Assembly: GCF_001431045.1 (NCBI RefSeq)
Contig: NZ_BCLE01000030.1
Span: 62,001 to 126,000 of the forward strand
Direction of reading: 5' to 3'
DNA: 64,000 nucleotides
Origin: Streptococcus orisasini
GTDB taxonomy: Bacteria > Bacillota > Bacilli > Lactobacillales > Streptococcaceae
Both the position numbers and the translations under genes were made by a program. Shown one piece after another: positions 8,723 through 17,440 of the stretch. Numbering within the stretch: position 1 is the stretch's first letter; each line of letters begins with the position of its first letter. The notes under the pieces were generated by a model. The model did no database searches, had not been told where the DNA came from, and worked only from the letters and a program-made list of their open reading frames with translations.

Positions 8723-9820
8723 TTATAAATCGCTGTATTCCAAACCGAGCGAGTCTGCAACGGCCTTATTGGTGACTTTGCCGCGATAGATGTTCAGTCC
8801 TGTACGCAGGGCTGTGCTTTCAGCGACAGCTTTATCAGCACCTTTATTAGCAAGTTCAAGGGCATAAGGCAGGGTCGCATTTGTCAGAGCGAGAGTAGAC
8901 GTGCGAGCGACAGCTCCCGGCATGTTGGCTACGGCATAGTGAACAACTCCGTCAACCAGATAGGTTGGATCGTCATGAGTTGTTACACGGTCGGCTGTTT
9001 CAATGATACCGCCCTGATCGACAGCGACATCAATGATGACAGAACCAGCTCTCATTTGTGCGACCATTTCTTTGGTGACAAGTTTTGGTGCGCGTGCTCC
9101 TGGAATTAAAACTGCTCCGATGAGGAGGTCTGCATCTTTAACACTTTCTGCAATATTGAGCGGATTGGACATCAGTGTCTGTACCTTACCGTCAAACTGA
9201 GCGTCCAGCTCAGCCAGACGTTTTGGATTGACATCAATAATAGTAACTTTGGCACCAAGCCCGACAGCCATCTGTGCAGCATTAACGCCAACATTGCCGC
9301 CGCCGATGATGACTGCATGGCCTTTTTTAACACCGGGAACGCCGCCGAGAAGAATACCCGAGCCGCCTTCGATTTTAGTGAGGAACTGGGCGCCGAGCTG
9401 AGTGGCCATGCGTCCTGCTACCTCACTCATAGGATTGAGCAGCGGAAGTGTACCCTTGTCAACAACAGTTTCGTAGCCGATTGCAATCACGTCCCCATCA
9501 ATCAGAGCCTGCGTCAGCTCTGGTGCTGGTGCTAAGTGCAAGTAAGTAAAAAGCAAGAGTCCTGGGCGGAAAAACTGGTATTCACTTTCTAAAGGTTCTT
9601 TAACCTTGATGACCATATCAGCTGCCCAAGCTTCCTGGGCTGTAGATCTGATAAGAGCTCCCTGCTCTTGGTATTCTGTATCGCTAAAACCGGATCCAAG
9701 GCCCGCATCCTTTTCAACCCAGACTTCGTGACCAGCTTGTTTGAGTGTAAGCACACCAGCTGGCGTCAGCCCCACTCGGTTTTCATTGTTTTTAATTTCC
9801 TTAGGTACACCAATGATCAT
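8723..9820 (-). CDS. ald: Alanine dehydrogenase
   Basis: Catalyses the reversible NAD-dependent deamination of L-alanine to pyruvate and ammonia in the cytoplasm. The N-terminus [16 protein letters not shown] is the family signature, with the substrate-binding lysine of EKDAG and catalytic histidine in YLHLAP further on. The nucleotide-binding segment [18 protein letters not shown] lies mid-protein and [14 protein letters not shown] near the C-terminus. At 365 residues it is of normal length. I chose ATG 9820 because AAAGGGG precedes it; a longer frame from 9877 would begin upstream of the likely -10 box. Transcribed alone, divergent from the MFS gene and convergent with the hydrolase. Confidence 0.93.
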   Translation of the reverse strand: MIIGVPKEIKNNENRVGLTPAGVLTLKQAGHEVWVEKDAGLGSGFSDTEYQEQGALIRSTAQEAWAADMVIKVKEPLESEYQFFRPGLLLFTYLHLAPAPELTQALIDGDVIAIGYETVVDKGTLPLLNPMSEVAGRMATQLGAQFLTKIEGGSGILLGGVPGVKKGHAVIIGGGNVGVNAAQMAVGLGAKVTIIDVNPKRLAELDAQFDGKVQTLMSNPLNIAESVKDADLLIGAVLIPGARAPKLVTKEMVAQMRAGSVIIDVAVDQGGIIETADRVTTHDDPTYLVDGVVHYAVANMPGAVARTSTLALTNATLPYALELANKGADKAVAESTALRTGLNIYRGKVTNKAVADSLGLEYSDL

Positions 9821-9848
9821 AATGTAACCCCTTTCATTTGATAGAAAT

Positions 9849-9877
9849 ATTTTCCCACATTGACAGGCAATAGTCAA
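9849..9877 (-). promoter_or_regulatory. Promoter for ald
   Basis: On the minus strand a -35 TTGACT (9877-9872) is 17 nt from a -10 GAAAAT (9854-9849), about 30 nt before the ald start. Just upstream, an interrupted repeat GTTTGCT/AGCAAAC (about 9895-9917) could be an operator. Confidence 0.45.
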
Positions 9878-10183
9878 GAAAAAATCAAAAGGCGGTTTGC
9901 TCAGGTACCAGCAAACAGTGAGAGATTGGAGCTATTAGTAATTTTTTGCATAGGCATTTAATCGTTTATTCCTTCAAATATAAAATAAATTCATATTTGA
10001 ATATAAGCTGCTTAGCCCCTTTTTTGTGATAGTATGCATCATAAGAGCTTGAAGTGACAAATGTGACATTAGAGCAAATCACTGTATTCACTAAAGGGCT
10101 CAGACTGGCTAAAGGGATAGGATTATGACAGCGGAACAAAGTCCTATTATTCAAATCTATAACTTAACTGGGGGGAATCATCT
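9878..10183. other. Divergent ald/MFS intergenic region with a short ORF reading into the MFS start
   Basis: The region is AT-rich. It carries the GTTTGCT/AGCAAAC repeat near ald. Close to the transporter is a 21-codon frame (10125-10190) starting MTAEQSPIIQIYNL; it is preceded by AAAGGGATAGG and overlaps the first codons of the transporter gene. No other gene is evident; a 62-residue minus-strand frame here has no family resemblance. The transporter itself has a strong GGGGGG ribosome binding site. Confidence 0.4.
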
Positions 10184-11413
10184 ATGTTAAAGTTCTTAAA
10201 GAGGAATAGACTGTTTGCACGATTAACAGGAATTAATTTAGTATCAAAAATTGGAGACAGGCTGTTTTATACAGCAATGCTGGCTGCAGCAACTTCATTA
10301 CCGAACAGCAGCTTTGCTGTAATGATTGTGTCAGCCTCAGAGACCCTTCCTATTTTGATTAGTTTATTCCTAGGTGTGATTGCTGATAAACAGCAGAAAA
10401 AACTAGATCAATTAGTGACTAGTTCACTTGTTAGAGCAGCTTTGTATTGCTGCATTGGACTTATATTTAGGTATCCTCCCACTTTGCTATTAGTCATTTG
10501 TGCTTCGTGCTTAAACCTTTTATCGGATATTGGCGGGAATTACGCGACGGCTCTGTTTTCACCTTTTACCAAGATTTTAATAAAAGCAGACGACATGGAG
10601 AAAGCTCAAGGTCTTGTCAATTTAGGCACACAGCTGGTCTCTGTTTTTGCAGCCTTTATTGGAGCAGTCTTGCTGACGATTTGTACAGAGAGTGCTTTAG
10701 CCCTGATAAATGCTTTGGTTTTTTTAATGGTTGCTATGCTTTATTGCCTAATCAAACCGTCCCTGCAAGACGATGAGACCAAGATAAAGAAATTCGAACG
10801 GGGAAATACTATTTCAGTCGTCAAAGATAACTTGAAATCTTTTACAGCTGATCATCTTTTTCTGCTTAATTTAATTCAGCTGTCCATGCTCAATGGATTT
10901 TTCGGAGGACTGACACCTCTATTCGCCTTGTTTATTAAGAACAACAATGAATTAACTGCTTTAAGCGGCCCCGTAAAAATATCAGTCTTATCAGGCATTA
11001 TTACGCTAGCTATGATTATTGGGAACAGCTTAACAGCTAAAGTGCTTAGAAAACGGTCCATTTTTTATATTAATCTTTGGTCTGATGCAGTCATTCTTTT
11101 TGTAGGGCTAGGTTTTATCTTTAATAATATTTGGCTGATTTTCTTTTCGAATGGCTGCCTTGCTCTGTTCTTAGGGATTGTTTCCCCAAGATTCTCAGCA
11201 GAAGTGGTCAACCGCTATCCCATAGACAGAATCGGCGGAATTATTACCAGTATCAATGCTATTTTAGTGTTAGCACCGCCTGTAACAAGCTTGCTGTTTC
11301 CCATGTTATCAGCCATCAGCCTATGGCTTGCCTACTTAGCTTTTATTGCTTATGCTCTGTTATTAATCATCATTAGTTTCGTCTTAGTGAGAGCAGCAAG
11401 GACAAAAGTTTGA
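10184..11413 (+). CDS. Major facilitator superfamily transporter
   Basis: A 409-residue membrane protein with about 12 hydrophobic segments and the loop motif GVIADKQQKK after the second pair, which matches the MFS motif A region (G-x-x-x-D-x-x-x-R/K-K). The split into two six-helix halves by a charged central loop (KPSLQDDETKIKKFERG) fits the family. It is related to multidrug/macrolide-efflux (MFS_3, MefA-like) transporters; the substrate is unknown. It has a GGGGGG ribosome binding site and is convergent with an Rgg regulator. Rgg proteins often control adjacent genes, so the pair may be a regulator-exporter unit, but this is inference. Confidence 0.8.
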   Translation: MLKFLKRNRLFARLTGINLVSKIGDRLFYTAMLAAATSLPNSSFAVMIVSASETLPILISLFLGVIADKQQKKLDQLVTSSLVRAALYCCIGLIFRYPPTLLLVICASCLNLLSDIGGNYATALFSPFTKILIKADDMEKAQGLVNLGTQLVSVFAAFIGAVLLTICTESALALINALVFLMVAMLYCLIKPSLQDDETKIKKFERGNTISVVKDNLKSFTADHLFLLNLIQLSMLNGFFGGLTPLFALFIKNNNELTALSGPVKISVLSGIITLAMIIGNSLTAKVLRKRSIFYINLWSDAVILFVGLGFIFNNIWLIFFSNGCLALFLGIVSPRFSAEVVNRYPIDRIGGIITSINAILVLAPPVTSLLFPMLSAISLWLAYLAFIAYALLLIIISFVLVRAARTKV

Positions 11414-11423
11414 ACACCATTAT

Positions 11424-11479
11424 AAAAACGAACACCTTTAGTCTTCTGTTAATCAGAAGGCAAGTGTGCTCGTTTTTTT
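11424..11479. terminator. Bidirectional terminator between MFS and rgg-like genes
   Basis: AAAAACGA...ACAC (11424-11434) pairs with GTGTGCTCGTTTTTTT (ending at 11479) with a two-base bulge, and an inner hairpin CTTCTG/CAGAAG (11443-11459) extends it. A run of seven T closes the plus-strand side. It lies between two convergent stops. Confidence 0.75.
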
Positions 11480-11530
11480 GATTAGCGCAAAACAGCATTT
11501 AAGTTCGATGCTTATCTTTTCTTGAAATTT

Positions 11531-12397
11531 TTAATATGCTATTAGTCTGTTTAAATTATCTTGGAGAAAAGCGGCAACTTCCTCCTGCCCCAGCTCTTTA
11601 ACATGCTGAATATACTGTTCTAAAGCTGCTGTGCTAACACTTTTTCCCTCTTGATAATTGAGAATTTTTCTCAAGAAAGTAAGAACAGTCTTTACGAACA
11701 TATCTTGGTAATTGAGAATACTTTCTAAGTGTTTCATAAAATAATCGGCATCATATCTCTGCTCTCTCTCCAATAATACAAAGATGATGTTTAGAAAAAC
11801 TAACTGTGTTCGGTATTTATTATTGGGGATTGATAAGTATAGAGAGTCTCTCTCAGTGAGAGCTTTTCCTAAAAATATGAGGTCATTATTGGATAATACT
11901 TGTAAGGTATTTCCAAAAATATAGAGTTCATATTCTGTCCAATCTTCAATACTGTAGAGATAGGCTGCGATGAATTCTTTATCCTGATCTGAAATGATAA
12001 ATTCCGGTTTCAAATTGTGAATAGCACACTGAATAACCAGCTTATTAAGCTGATTATAGGTGTCGTAGGTCTCAGAGTTCCCTTCATCATTTTCTAAAAG
12101 TCGTTCTAAGCCTGCGACGTCTTTGTTTGAGTGGAGATCTGAAATGATTTTAGCCTGCTTAAAAAAACAACTATCTTCATATTGATGATAAGCATGCTCA
12201 AACTCAGAAAAACTCAGATGAATAGCAGATATGGCAAGGAGCAATTTATCTGCTGAAAGCATCGTTTGACCATTTTCAAATTTAGATAATTGAGACTGTG
12301 ATAGATTGCTGTTAACCACATCTTTCATCTTTAGTCCCCTGGCCAGTCTAAGGTCTCTATACAGTTCACCTAGATTAACCGCATTTAATTTAGTCAA
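11531..12397 (-). CDS. Rgg/GadR/MutR family transcriptional regulator
   Basis: The 288-residue protein begins with a helix-turn-helix of the XRE type (GELYRDLRLARGLKMKDVV...LSQSQLSKFENGQT, about residues 10-45), followed by an all-helical TPR-like C-terminal domain of about 220 residues. This is the Rgg architecture, whose members bind short peptide pheromones (SHP, XIP) or metabolites in the helical domain and control neighbouring genes in streptococci. The start is probably TTG 12397, 8 nt after AAGGAG; the ATG just upstream runs into a stop. It is convergent with an MFS exporter and directly downstream of the DUF3042 gene and its terminator. No convincing pheromone gene was found beside it. 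Confidence 0.85.
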   Translation of the reverse strand: MTKLNAVNLGELYRDLRLARGLKMKDVVNSNLSQSQLSKFENGQTMLSADKLLLAISAIHLSFSEFEHAYHQYEDSCFFKQAKIISDLHSNKDVAGLERLLENDEGNSETYDTYNQLNKLVIQCAIHNLKPEFIISDQDKEFIAAYLYSIEDWTEYELYIFGNTLQVLSNNDLIFLGKALTERDSLYLSIPNNKYRTQLVFLNIIFVLLEREQRYDADYFMKHLESILNYQDMFVKTVLTFLRKILNYQEGKSVSTAALEQYIQHVKELGQEEVAAFLQDNLNRLIAY

Positions 12398-12428
12398 AGT
12401 CCATTCTCCTTCATTATCTTATGCTAAG

Positions 12429-12456
12429 AAAAAACGTCCCTGAGGACGGTTTTTCT
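12429..12456 (-). terminator. Terminator after the DUF3042 gene
   Basis: CGTCC (12435-12439) pairs with GGACG (12444-12448) over a four-base loop. On the minus strand the stem is followed by six T. It sits immediately after the DUF3042 stop codon. Confidence 0.75.
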
Positions 12457-12460
12457 TGTT

Positions 12461-12637
12461 TTATCGAGTAACGCGGCGGCGTGCAGCTTTCTTACGATTT
12501 TCTTCAATAAAGGCAGCTTTCTTTTCTTCTGGATCGATAATTGTTTTCTTAACGGCAAAGACAGCTCCGGCAACTGTTGCAGCAGTACCGATGACGCCTG
12601 TCGCAAGACCTCTAGCAAATGCATGTTTTTTAGCCAT
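12461..12637 (-). CDS. DUF3042 family small membrane protein
   Basis: A 58-residue protein starting MAKKHAFARGLATGV and ending RRRVTR, read from ATG 12637 with a GGAG ribosome binding site. A glycine/alanine-rich hydrophobic segment (about residues 10-29) is followed by KKTIIDPEEKK and the conserved-looking FIEENRKKAARRR tail. This pattern is that of the short DUF3042 proteins of Lactobacillales, usually found divergent from miaA exactly as here. The function is unknown. An overlapping 66-residue frame on the same strand (12424-12624) is a shadow. Confidence 0.88.
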   Translation of the reverse strand: MAKKHAFARGLATGVIGTAATVAGAVFAVKKTIIDPEEKKAAFIEENRKKAARRRVTR

Positions 12638-12656
12638 AAGTAAGACTCCTTTTATA

Positions 12657-12665
12657 TGTTATAAT
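12657..12665 (+). promoter_or_regulatory. Extended -10 promoter for miaA
   Basis: TGT followed by TATAAT (12660-12665) makes a strong extended -10 element 47 nt before the miaA start. No clear -35 is needed for this class. Confidence 0.5.
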
Positions 12666-12711
12666 AGTATTATTATCTTAAAAATTACCGTTTTTTTCAA
12701 GGAAAAAGTGC

Positions 12712-13599
12712 ATGAAAGAAAAAATACTTGTGGTCTTAGGTCCGACAGCAGTCGGCAAAACAACTTTAGGCATAGAGCTGGCGCAAAAATATGGGGGAGA
12801 AATCATCAGCGGAGACAGTCAGCAGGTCTACCGCAAGCTGGATATCGGAACGGCCAAAGCGAGCGCAGCCGAACAGGCAGCAGTGCCTCACCATCTGCTG
12901 GATGTGCGCGATGTCAGTGAGGGCTACTCGGCTTTTGATTTTGTCCAGGAAGCGGCGAGTGCTGTTGAAGCAATCAGGCGGCGCGGCCACCTCCCGATCA
13001 TTGTCGGCGGGACGGGACTGTATTTGCAGAGTCTTTTAGAAGGCTATCATTTGGGCGGTGAGGTCAATCAAGAGGAAGTTTTAAATTACCGCAAAGAATT
13101 GGAGGAACTGTCAGATCAGAATCTCTTTTCTTTGCTAGAGGCTCATAGCATTGAACTGCCGGAGTTAAACCGCCGCCGCGCCACTCGGGCACTGGAACTG
13201 CACAGATTCAGTCAGGGAGCCCGCAATCATGAGAAACCGTACGATTTTTTACTGATCGGTCTAAACGATGACCGCCAAAGGCTGTATGAGAGGATTAATC
13301 AGCGCGTTGACCAGATGCTGGCTCAAGGGCTGTTAGATGAAGCCAGATGGCTTTATGAGAACTATCCTCAGTCACAGGCTAGCCGCGGTATTGGCTACAA
13401 GGAACTTTTTCCTTATTTCGCGGGAGAGCTAAGTTTGGAAGCAGCGGTTGAACAAATCAAACAGAATACCCGGCGTTTTGCCAAGCGTCAGCTGACCTGG
13501 TTTAAAAATCGCATGGCTGTTGATTTTTATATGGTCAGTGCAGCAGATTATAAGACAAGGATTGATCAGGCAGTGCTTGATTTTTTGAAAGACGATTGA
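12712..13599 (+). CDS. miaA: tRNA dimethylallyltransferase
   Basis: Transfers a dimethylallyl group from DMAPP to N6 of A37 in tRNAs reading UNN codons. The P-loop GPTAVGKT is at residues 10-17, followed by DSQQVY (about 35-40), the GGTGLYL motif near residue 100, a RRATRALEL helix and a C-terminal [14 protein letters not shown] segment typical of the family. 295 residues is the usual length. It is divergent from DUF3042 and ends in a terminator, so it seems to be transcribed alone before hflX. Confidence 0.95.
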   Translation: MKEKILVVLGPTAVGKTTLGIELAQKYGGEIISGDSQQVYRKLDIGTAKASAAEQAAVPHHLLDVRDVSEGYSAFDFVQEAASAVEAIRRRGHLPIIVGGTGLYLQSLLEGYHLGGEVNQEEVLNYRKELEELSDQNLFSLLEAHSIELPELNRRRATRALELHRFSQGARNHEKPYDFLLIGLNDDRQRLYERINQRVDQMLAQGLLDEARWLYENYPQSQASRGIGYKELFPYFAGELSLEAAVEQIKQNTRRFAKRQLTWFKNRMAVDFYMVSAADYKTRIDQAVLDFLKDD

Positions 13600-13653
13600 A
13601 AAGCTATGTGGTCTTAAATGGCTGATTAGTTATAGAAATCAATAATTCAGTTT

Positions 13654-13676
13654 CAGGGGCTGCCCCCTGTTTTTTC
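13654..13676 (+). terminator. Terminator after miaA
   Basis: CAGGGG (13654-13659) pairs with CCCCTG (13664-13669) over a four-base loop, followed by six T. Confidence 0.8.
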
Positions 13677-13741
13677 TTAGGTTAAATATCTTTTACATTA
13701 TTTAAGAGCTGATAAAATTATTTAAGTCTGGAGAAATTGTC

Positions 13742-13769
13742 TGACTTTTCTACTTAGCTGTGATATAAT
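13742..13769 (+). promoter_or_regulatory. Promoter for hflX operon
   Basis: A TGA-TATAAT extended -10 (TATAAT at 13764-13769) with a TGACTT -35 16 nt upstream lies about 72 nt before hflX. Confidence 0.5.
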
Positions 13770-13841
13770 AATTGTTAAATTTGGTGTCTCATTGTCATAC
13801 AAAAAATTGAAAATTTATGAAAGCAGAGGGGAAGGACAAGA

Positions 13842-15080
13842 ATGATTGAAACTAGTCAAAAACAAGAGCGTGTCATTCTTGTCGGTGCAGCTCTGCCAGA
13901 CAGTGAAAACATTGAAATGTCCATGGACGAGCTGGCTAGTCTCGCGCAGACAGCGGGGGCCAAAGTCGTTCATTCTTATTGTCAAAAAAGAGACCGTTAC
14001 GACAGTAAAAGCTTTATCGGCTCAGGCAAATTGCAAGAAATTAAGCAGCTAATTGAAGCTGAAGCTATTGATACGGTCATCGTCAATAATCGGCTGACGC
14101 CCCGCCAAAACACTTATTTGGAGGCAGAACTTGGGGTCAAGGTGATTGATCGGATGCAGCTGATTTTAGACATTTTTGCCATGCGGGCCAGAAGCCATGA
14201 AGGAAAGCTTCAGGTTCATCTGGCCCAACTCAAATATATGCTGCCGCGCCTTGTCGGACAAGGCGTTATGCTCAGCCGTCAGGCCGGTGGCATCGGCAGC
14301 CGCGGTCCTGGTGAAAGTCAGCTGGAGCTGAATCGCCGCAGTATTCGCAGGCAAATTTCAGACATTGAAAAGCAGATCAAAGCGGTGGCTAAAAATCGAG
14401 AAACTATCCGTGAAAAACGACTGGACTCGCAGACTTTTAAGATTGGTTTGATTGGTTACACAAATGCAGGAAAATCAACCATTATGAATGTTTTGACCGA
14501 TAATAGACAGTACGAGGCGGATGAGCTTTTTGCGACACTTGATGCAACGACCAAACAGATTTATCTCTTTGATCGTTTTCAGGCAACCTTAACAGATACC
14601 GTTGGTTTTATTCAGGATTTACCGACTGAACTTGTGGCAGCCTTCAAGTCAACACTGGAAGAAAGTCGTCAGGTTGATTTGCTGCTGCATGTTGTTGATG
14701 CCAGCGATCCCAATCACGAAGAGCAAGAACAGGTTGTTTTGGATATCTTATCAGAGCTTGATATGATGGCAATTCCACGGCTAGTGGTTTATAATAAAAT
14801 GGACAAGGCAAAAAATTTTACAGCCAGTCAGTATCCTTATGTCAGTCTTTCAGCCAAGTCTAAAGAAGCCGCTTTTATATTGCGTCAGGCCATTTTGAAG
14901 AAAATAAGGAGTATTTTTGTGCCCTTCAGTTTTAAGCTAAGCCCAGAAAATGCCTACAAACTCTATGATTTAAGTCAAATAGCCCTGCTTGAGTCTTATG
15001 ATGCTGAACAAGACAGCAAGGAAATCAAGGGCTGTATTTCAGAAAAAAACAAGTGGAGGCTGGAAGCATTTTTATGTTGA
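13842..15080 (+). CDS. hflX: GTPase HflX, ribosome-associated
   Basis: A 412-residue HflX. The N-terminal domain carries the RLTPRQNTYLE segment and the conserved glycine-rich GGIGSRGPGESQLE stretch, followed by a basic coiled-coil helix, then the GTPase domain: G1 GYTNAGKST (about 205-213), G3 DTVGFI, G4 NKMD and G5 SAKS. HflX binds and splits stalled or stressed 70S ribosomes; it acts in the cytoplasm. It follows miaA, as is common in streptococci. The next gene overlaps or starts just before its stop, showing translational coupling. Confidence 0.95.
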   Translation: MIETSQKQERVILVGAALPDSENIEMSMDELASLAQTAGAKVVHSYCQKRDRYDSKSFIGSGKLQEIKQLIEAEAIDTVIVNNRLTPRQNTYLEAELGVKVIDRMQLILDIFAMRARSHEGKLQVHLAQLKYMLPRLVGQGVMLSRQAGGIGSRGPGESQLELNRRSIRRQISDIEKQIKAVAKNRETIREKRLDSQTFKIGLIGYTNAGKSTIMNVLTDNRQYEADELFATLDATTKQIYLFDRFQATLTDTVGFIQDLPTELVAAFKSTLEESRQVDLLLHVVDASDPNHEEQEQVVLDILSELDMMAIPRLVVYNKMDKAKNFTASQYPYVSLSAKSKEAAFILRQAILKKIRSIFVPFSFKLSPENAYKLYDLSQIALLESYDAEQDSKEIKGCISEKNKWRLEAFLC

Positions 15081-15712
15081 ACTATCTTGACTTAGCCCTT
15101 AAGTATGGTGGCTTTACTAGCTTGGACAAGGTTTATTTGAAAAATAAACTGGCTTCTTTGGCTGATGCCGACAAGCTGGCTTTTATTACACCGCCGCCGA
15201 GTGTCATCAATGCCTATTTTGCTGAAATTTATCAAAAGCAATCACCCAAGGCGGCAACAGATTATTATTTCGAAATAAGCCAAAAGCTGCAGCTTTTGAC
15301 CGATAAACCTTCTTTTGACGAGCAAAAGCCTTTTGTCCGTCTCAATCTGTCTGGAAAATCTTATGGCTTTGTTTTTGAAAATGAAGAAGAAGTCGCTCAG
15401 GTTTTCAGTGAGCAGGACGAGCCGATTACTGACAGTCTTTTATTTGAATTGGCTCAGATTTTTCCACAGTATAAGGTTTTTGTAAATGCTCAGACCATAA
15501 AAATGAAACCTTTGACATTTGAAGAGGGTGAGAGTAAGCAGATTAAAGAAGATTCGGCGCTTCTTAGTGATATTCAGAGATTAAAAGACGGAACGATTAA
15601 AATCTCAAGTTTCAATCAGGAAGAAATCATGGAAGTGGCTAAGGCCTATCAAGGTCAGCGCTATTACAGTTACGTTCAGCGTCAGGCTGTGCTTTACATT
15701 ATTAAAGATTAA
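15074..15712 (+). CDS. Conserved streptococcal protein of unknown function
   Basis: A 212-residue protein starting MLNYLDLALKYGGFTSLD, coupled to hflX (the start lies 7 nt before the hflX stop). A GTG at 15053 would add seven residues but lies before the TGGAGG that probably serves as ribosome binding site, so I prefer ATG 15074, though the spacing is long. A striking LAFITPPPSVINAYFAEIY segment and a C-terminal YSYVQRQAVLYIIKD end are the most distinctive parts. There is no membrane segment or motif of known catalytic type. I recall similar proteins only in this position in streptococci; some databases label them as cystathionine-related, which the sequence does not support. Confidence 0.75.
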   Translation: MLNYLDLALKYGGFTSLDKVYLKNKLASLADADKLAFITPPPSVINAYFAEIYQKQSPKAATDYYFEISQKLQLLTDKPSFDEQKPFVRLNLSGKSYGFVFENEEEVAQVFSEQDEPITDSLLFELAQIFPQYKVFVNAQTIKMKPLTFEEGESKQIKEDSALLSDIQRLKDGTIKISSFNQEEIMEVAKAYQGQRYYSYVQRQAVLYIIKD

Positions 15713-15749
15713 CCAGTATAGAAAAGTATAAATAGAAAGTATAGTAAGT

Positions 15750-16679
15750 ATGGAAATTCAATTTTTAGGAACTGGTGCCGGTCAGCCGGCCAAAGCCAGA
15801 AATGTATCAAGTCTCGTTTTAAAACTTTTGGATGAAATCAATGAAATTTGGATGTTTGACTGCGGAGAAGGAACTCAGCGTCAAATTTTAGAAACAACGA
15901 TTAAACCGCGTAAAATCAGAAAAATTTTTATCACCCATCTGCATGGCGACCACGTGTTTGGTTTGCCAGGTTTCTTATCAAGCCGTGCTTTTCAGGCTAA
16001 TGAAGAGCAGACGGATGTTGATATTTACGGTCCTGTCGGTATTAAAAGCTTAGTTATGGCTAGTTTGCGGACTTCCGGCGCTCGACTGCCTTATCGGATT
16101 TATTTTCATGAATTTAATGAAAAACATGTGGGAAAGATTCTTGAAACGGACAAATTCACAGTTTATGCTGAAAAATTAGACCACACTATTTTTTGTGTGG
16201 GCTACCGCGTGGTGCAAAAGGATTTGGAAGGCACGCTTGATGCTGAAAAGCTAAAAGCAGCAGGAGTTCCTTTTGGTCCCCTTTTTGGCAAAATCAAAAA
16301 CGGTCAGGACATTGTCTTGGAAGATGGAAGAAAAATTATTGCCAAAGATTATATTTCAGCTCCTAAAAAAGGGAAAGTTATTACTATTTTGGGAGATACC
16401 CGCAAAACGGATGCTAGTATCCGTCTGGGCTTGGGTGCAGATGTGCTGGTTCACGAGTCGACCTATGGCAAGGGCGATGAAAAATTAGCCAGACGTCACG
16501 GGCATTCAACTAATATGGAAGCAGCCAAGGTAGCTAAAGCAGCTTCGGCCAAGAAACTGCTGCTCAATCACATTAGCGCTCGCTTTTTGTCACGAGACAT
16601 CAGCAAGATGCGCAGCGATGCTCAGGAAATTTTTGAAAATGTCCATGTTGTCAGGGACTTAGAAGAAGTAAAACTATGA
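15750..16679 (+). CDS. rnz: Ribonuclease Z, tRNA 3'-end processing
   Basis: A zinc-dependent metallo-beta-lactamase-fold nuclease that trims tRNA 3' trailers. The metal motif THLHGDH spans 62-68 (H63, H65, D67, H68), with later ligands in LDHTIF, LGDTRKT and the C-terminal NHISARF. 309 residues is the standard length for the short RNase Z form. It is preceded by a weak ribosome binding site and followed by the SDR gene with a 4-nt overlap (ATGA), so translation is coupled. Confidence 0.95.
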   Translation: MEIQFLGTGAGQPAKARNVSSLVLKLLDEINEIWMFDCGEGTQRQILETTIKPRKIRKIFITHLHGDHVFGLPGFLSSRAFQANEEQTDVDIYGPVGIKSLVMASLRTSGARLPYRIYFHEFNEKHVGKILETDKFTVYAEKLDHTIFCVGYRVVQKDLEGTLDAEKLKAAGVPFGPLFGKIKNGQDIVLEDGRKIIAKDYISAPKKGKVITILGDTRKTDASIRLGLGADVLVHESTYGKGDEKLARRHGHSTNMEAAKVAKAASAKKLLLNHISARFLSRDISKMRSDAQEIFENVHVVRDLEEVKL

Positions 16680-17440
16680 AAGAACGTGTTATTGTTATTA
16701 CCGGAGCGTCCGGAGGAATTGCTGAGGCGATAATTAAGCGTCTTCCGCAGGCTGACCAGCTTATTTTGCTCGGCCGGAACAAGGAAAAATTGGAAACCAT
16801 GTATGCCCATCGCAGACCAGTGACCTGTTTTTCAGTTGACATCACAGATGATGAGGCTCTAAAGGCGATAGTTGATACTATTTATCAGCAATTTGGCCGC
16901 ATTGATATTTTCATCAACAATGCTGGTTTTGGTGAATTTAAGGATTTTGATCAATTTTCAAACAGTGACATTCGGGAAATGTTTGATGTTAACACTTTGG
17001 CGACCATCAATTTTTCACGCCTTGTCGGCCAAAGAATGGCTGAAGCAGGTGCAGGCCATATTGTCAATATTGCCAGCATGGCAGGCCTGATTGCGACGAG
17101 CAAGTCAACGATTTACTCAGCCACAAAATTTGCCGTTATTGGTTTTTCCAATGCTCTGCGCTTGGAACTGGCAGACAAGGGCGTTTATGTGACGACTGTC
17201 AATCCCGGCCCGATTGCGACTAAATTTTTTGATCAGGCCGATCCTAGCGGTGCGTATTTGAAAAGTGTCGAAGAATTTACCCTGCAGCCGAGCGATGTTG
17301 CAAAGAAAATCATTGCGCTTTTAGGGAAAAACAAGCGAGAACTCAACCTGCCTTGGACGCTAAAAGTAGCACACAAGGCCTATACCCTTTTTCCAAGATT
17401 ATCGGATTTTTTGGCCAGAAAGGTATTTAATTATAAATGA
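16676..17440 (+). CDS. Short-chain dehydrogenase/reductase
   Basis: A classical SDR of 254 residues. The cofactor motif TGASGGI (TGxxxGI type) lies at about 9-15, NNAGFG near residue 82, and the catalytic set Ser (NIASMAG) with YSATKFA (YxxxK). The substrate is not predictable from sequence; related proteins in Gram-positives are annotated DltE-like or general oxidoreductases. It overlaps rnz upstream and recJ downstream by 4 nt each, giving a compact rnz-SDR-recJ operon. Confidence 0.88.
   Translation: MKERVIVITGASGGIAEAIIKRLPQADQLILLGRNKEKLETMYAHRRPVTCFSVDITDDEALKAIVDTIYQQFGRIDIFINNAGFGEFKDFDQFSNSDIREMFDVNTLATINFSRLVGQRMAEAGAGHIVNIASMAGLIATSKSTIYSATKFAVIGFSNALRLELADKGVYVTTVNPGPIATKFFDQADPSGAYLKSVEEFTLQPSDVAKKIIALLGKNKRELNLPWTLKVAHKAYTLFPRLSDFLARKVFNYK

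Noticed and set aside
12424-12624. 66-residue leucine/lysine-rich minus-strand frame
   Set aside because: It overlaps the DUF3042 gene in another frame and runs through that gene's terminator; no ribosome binding site.
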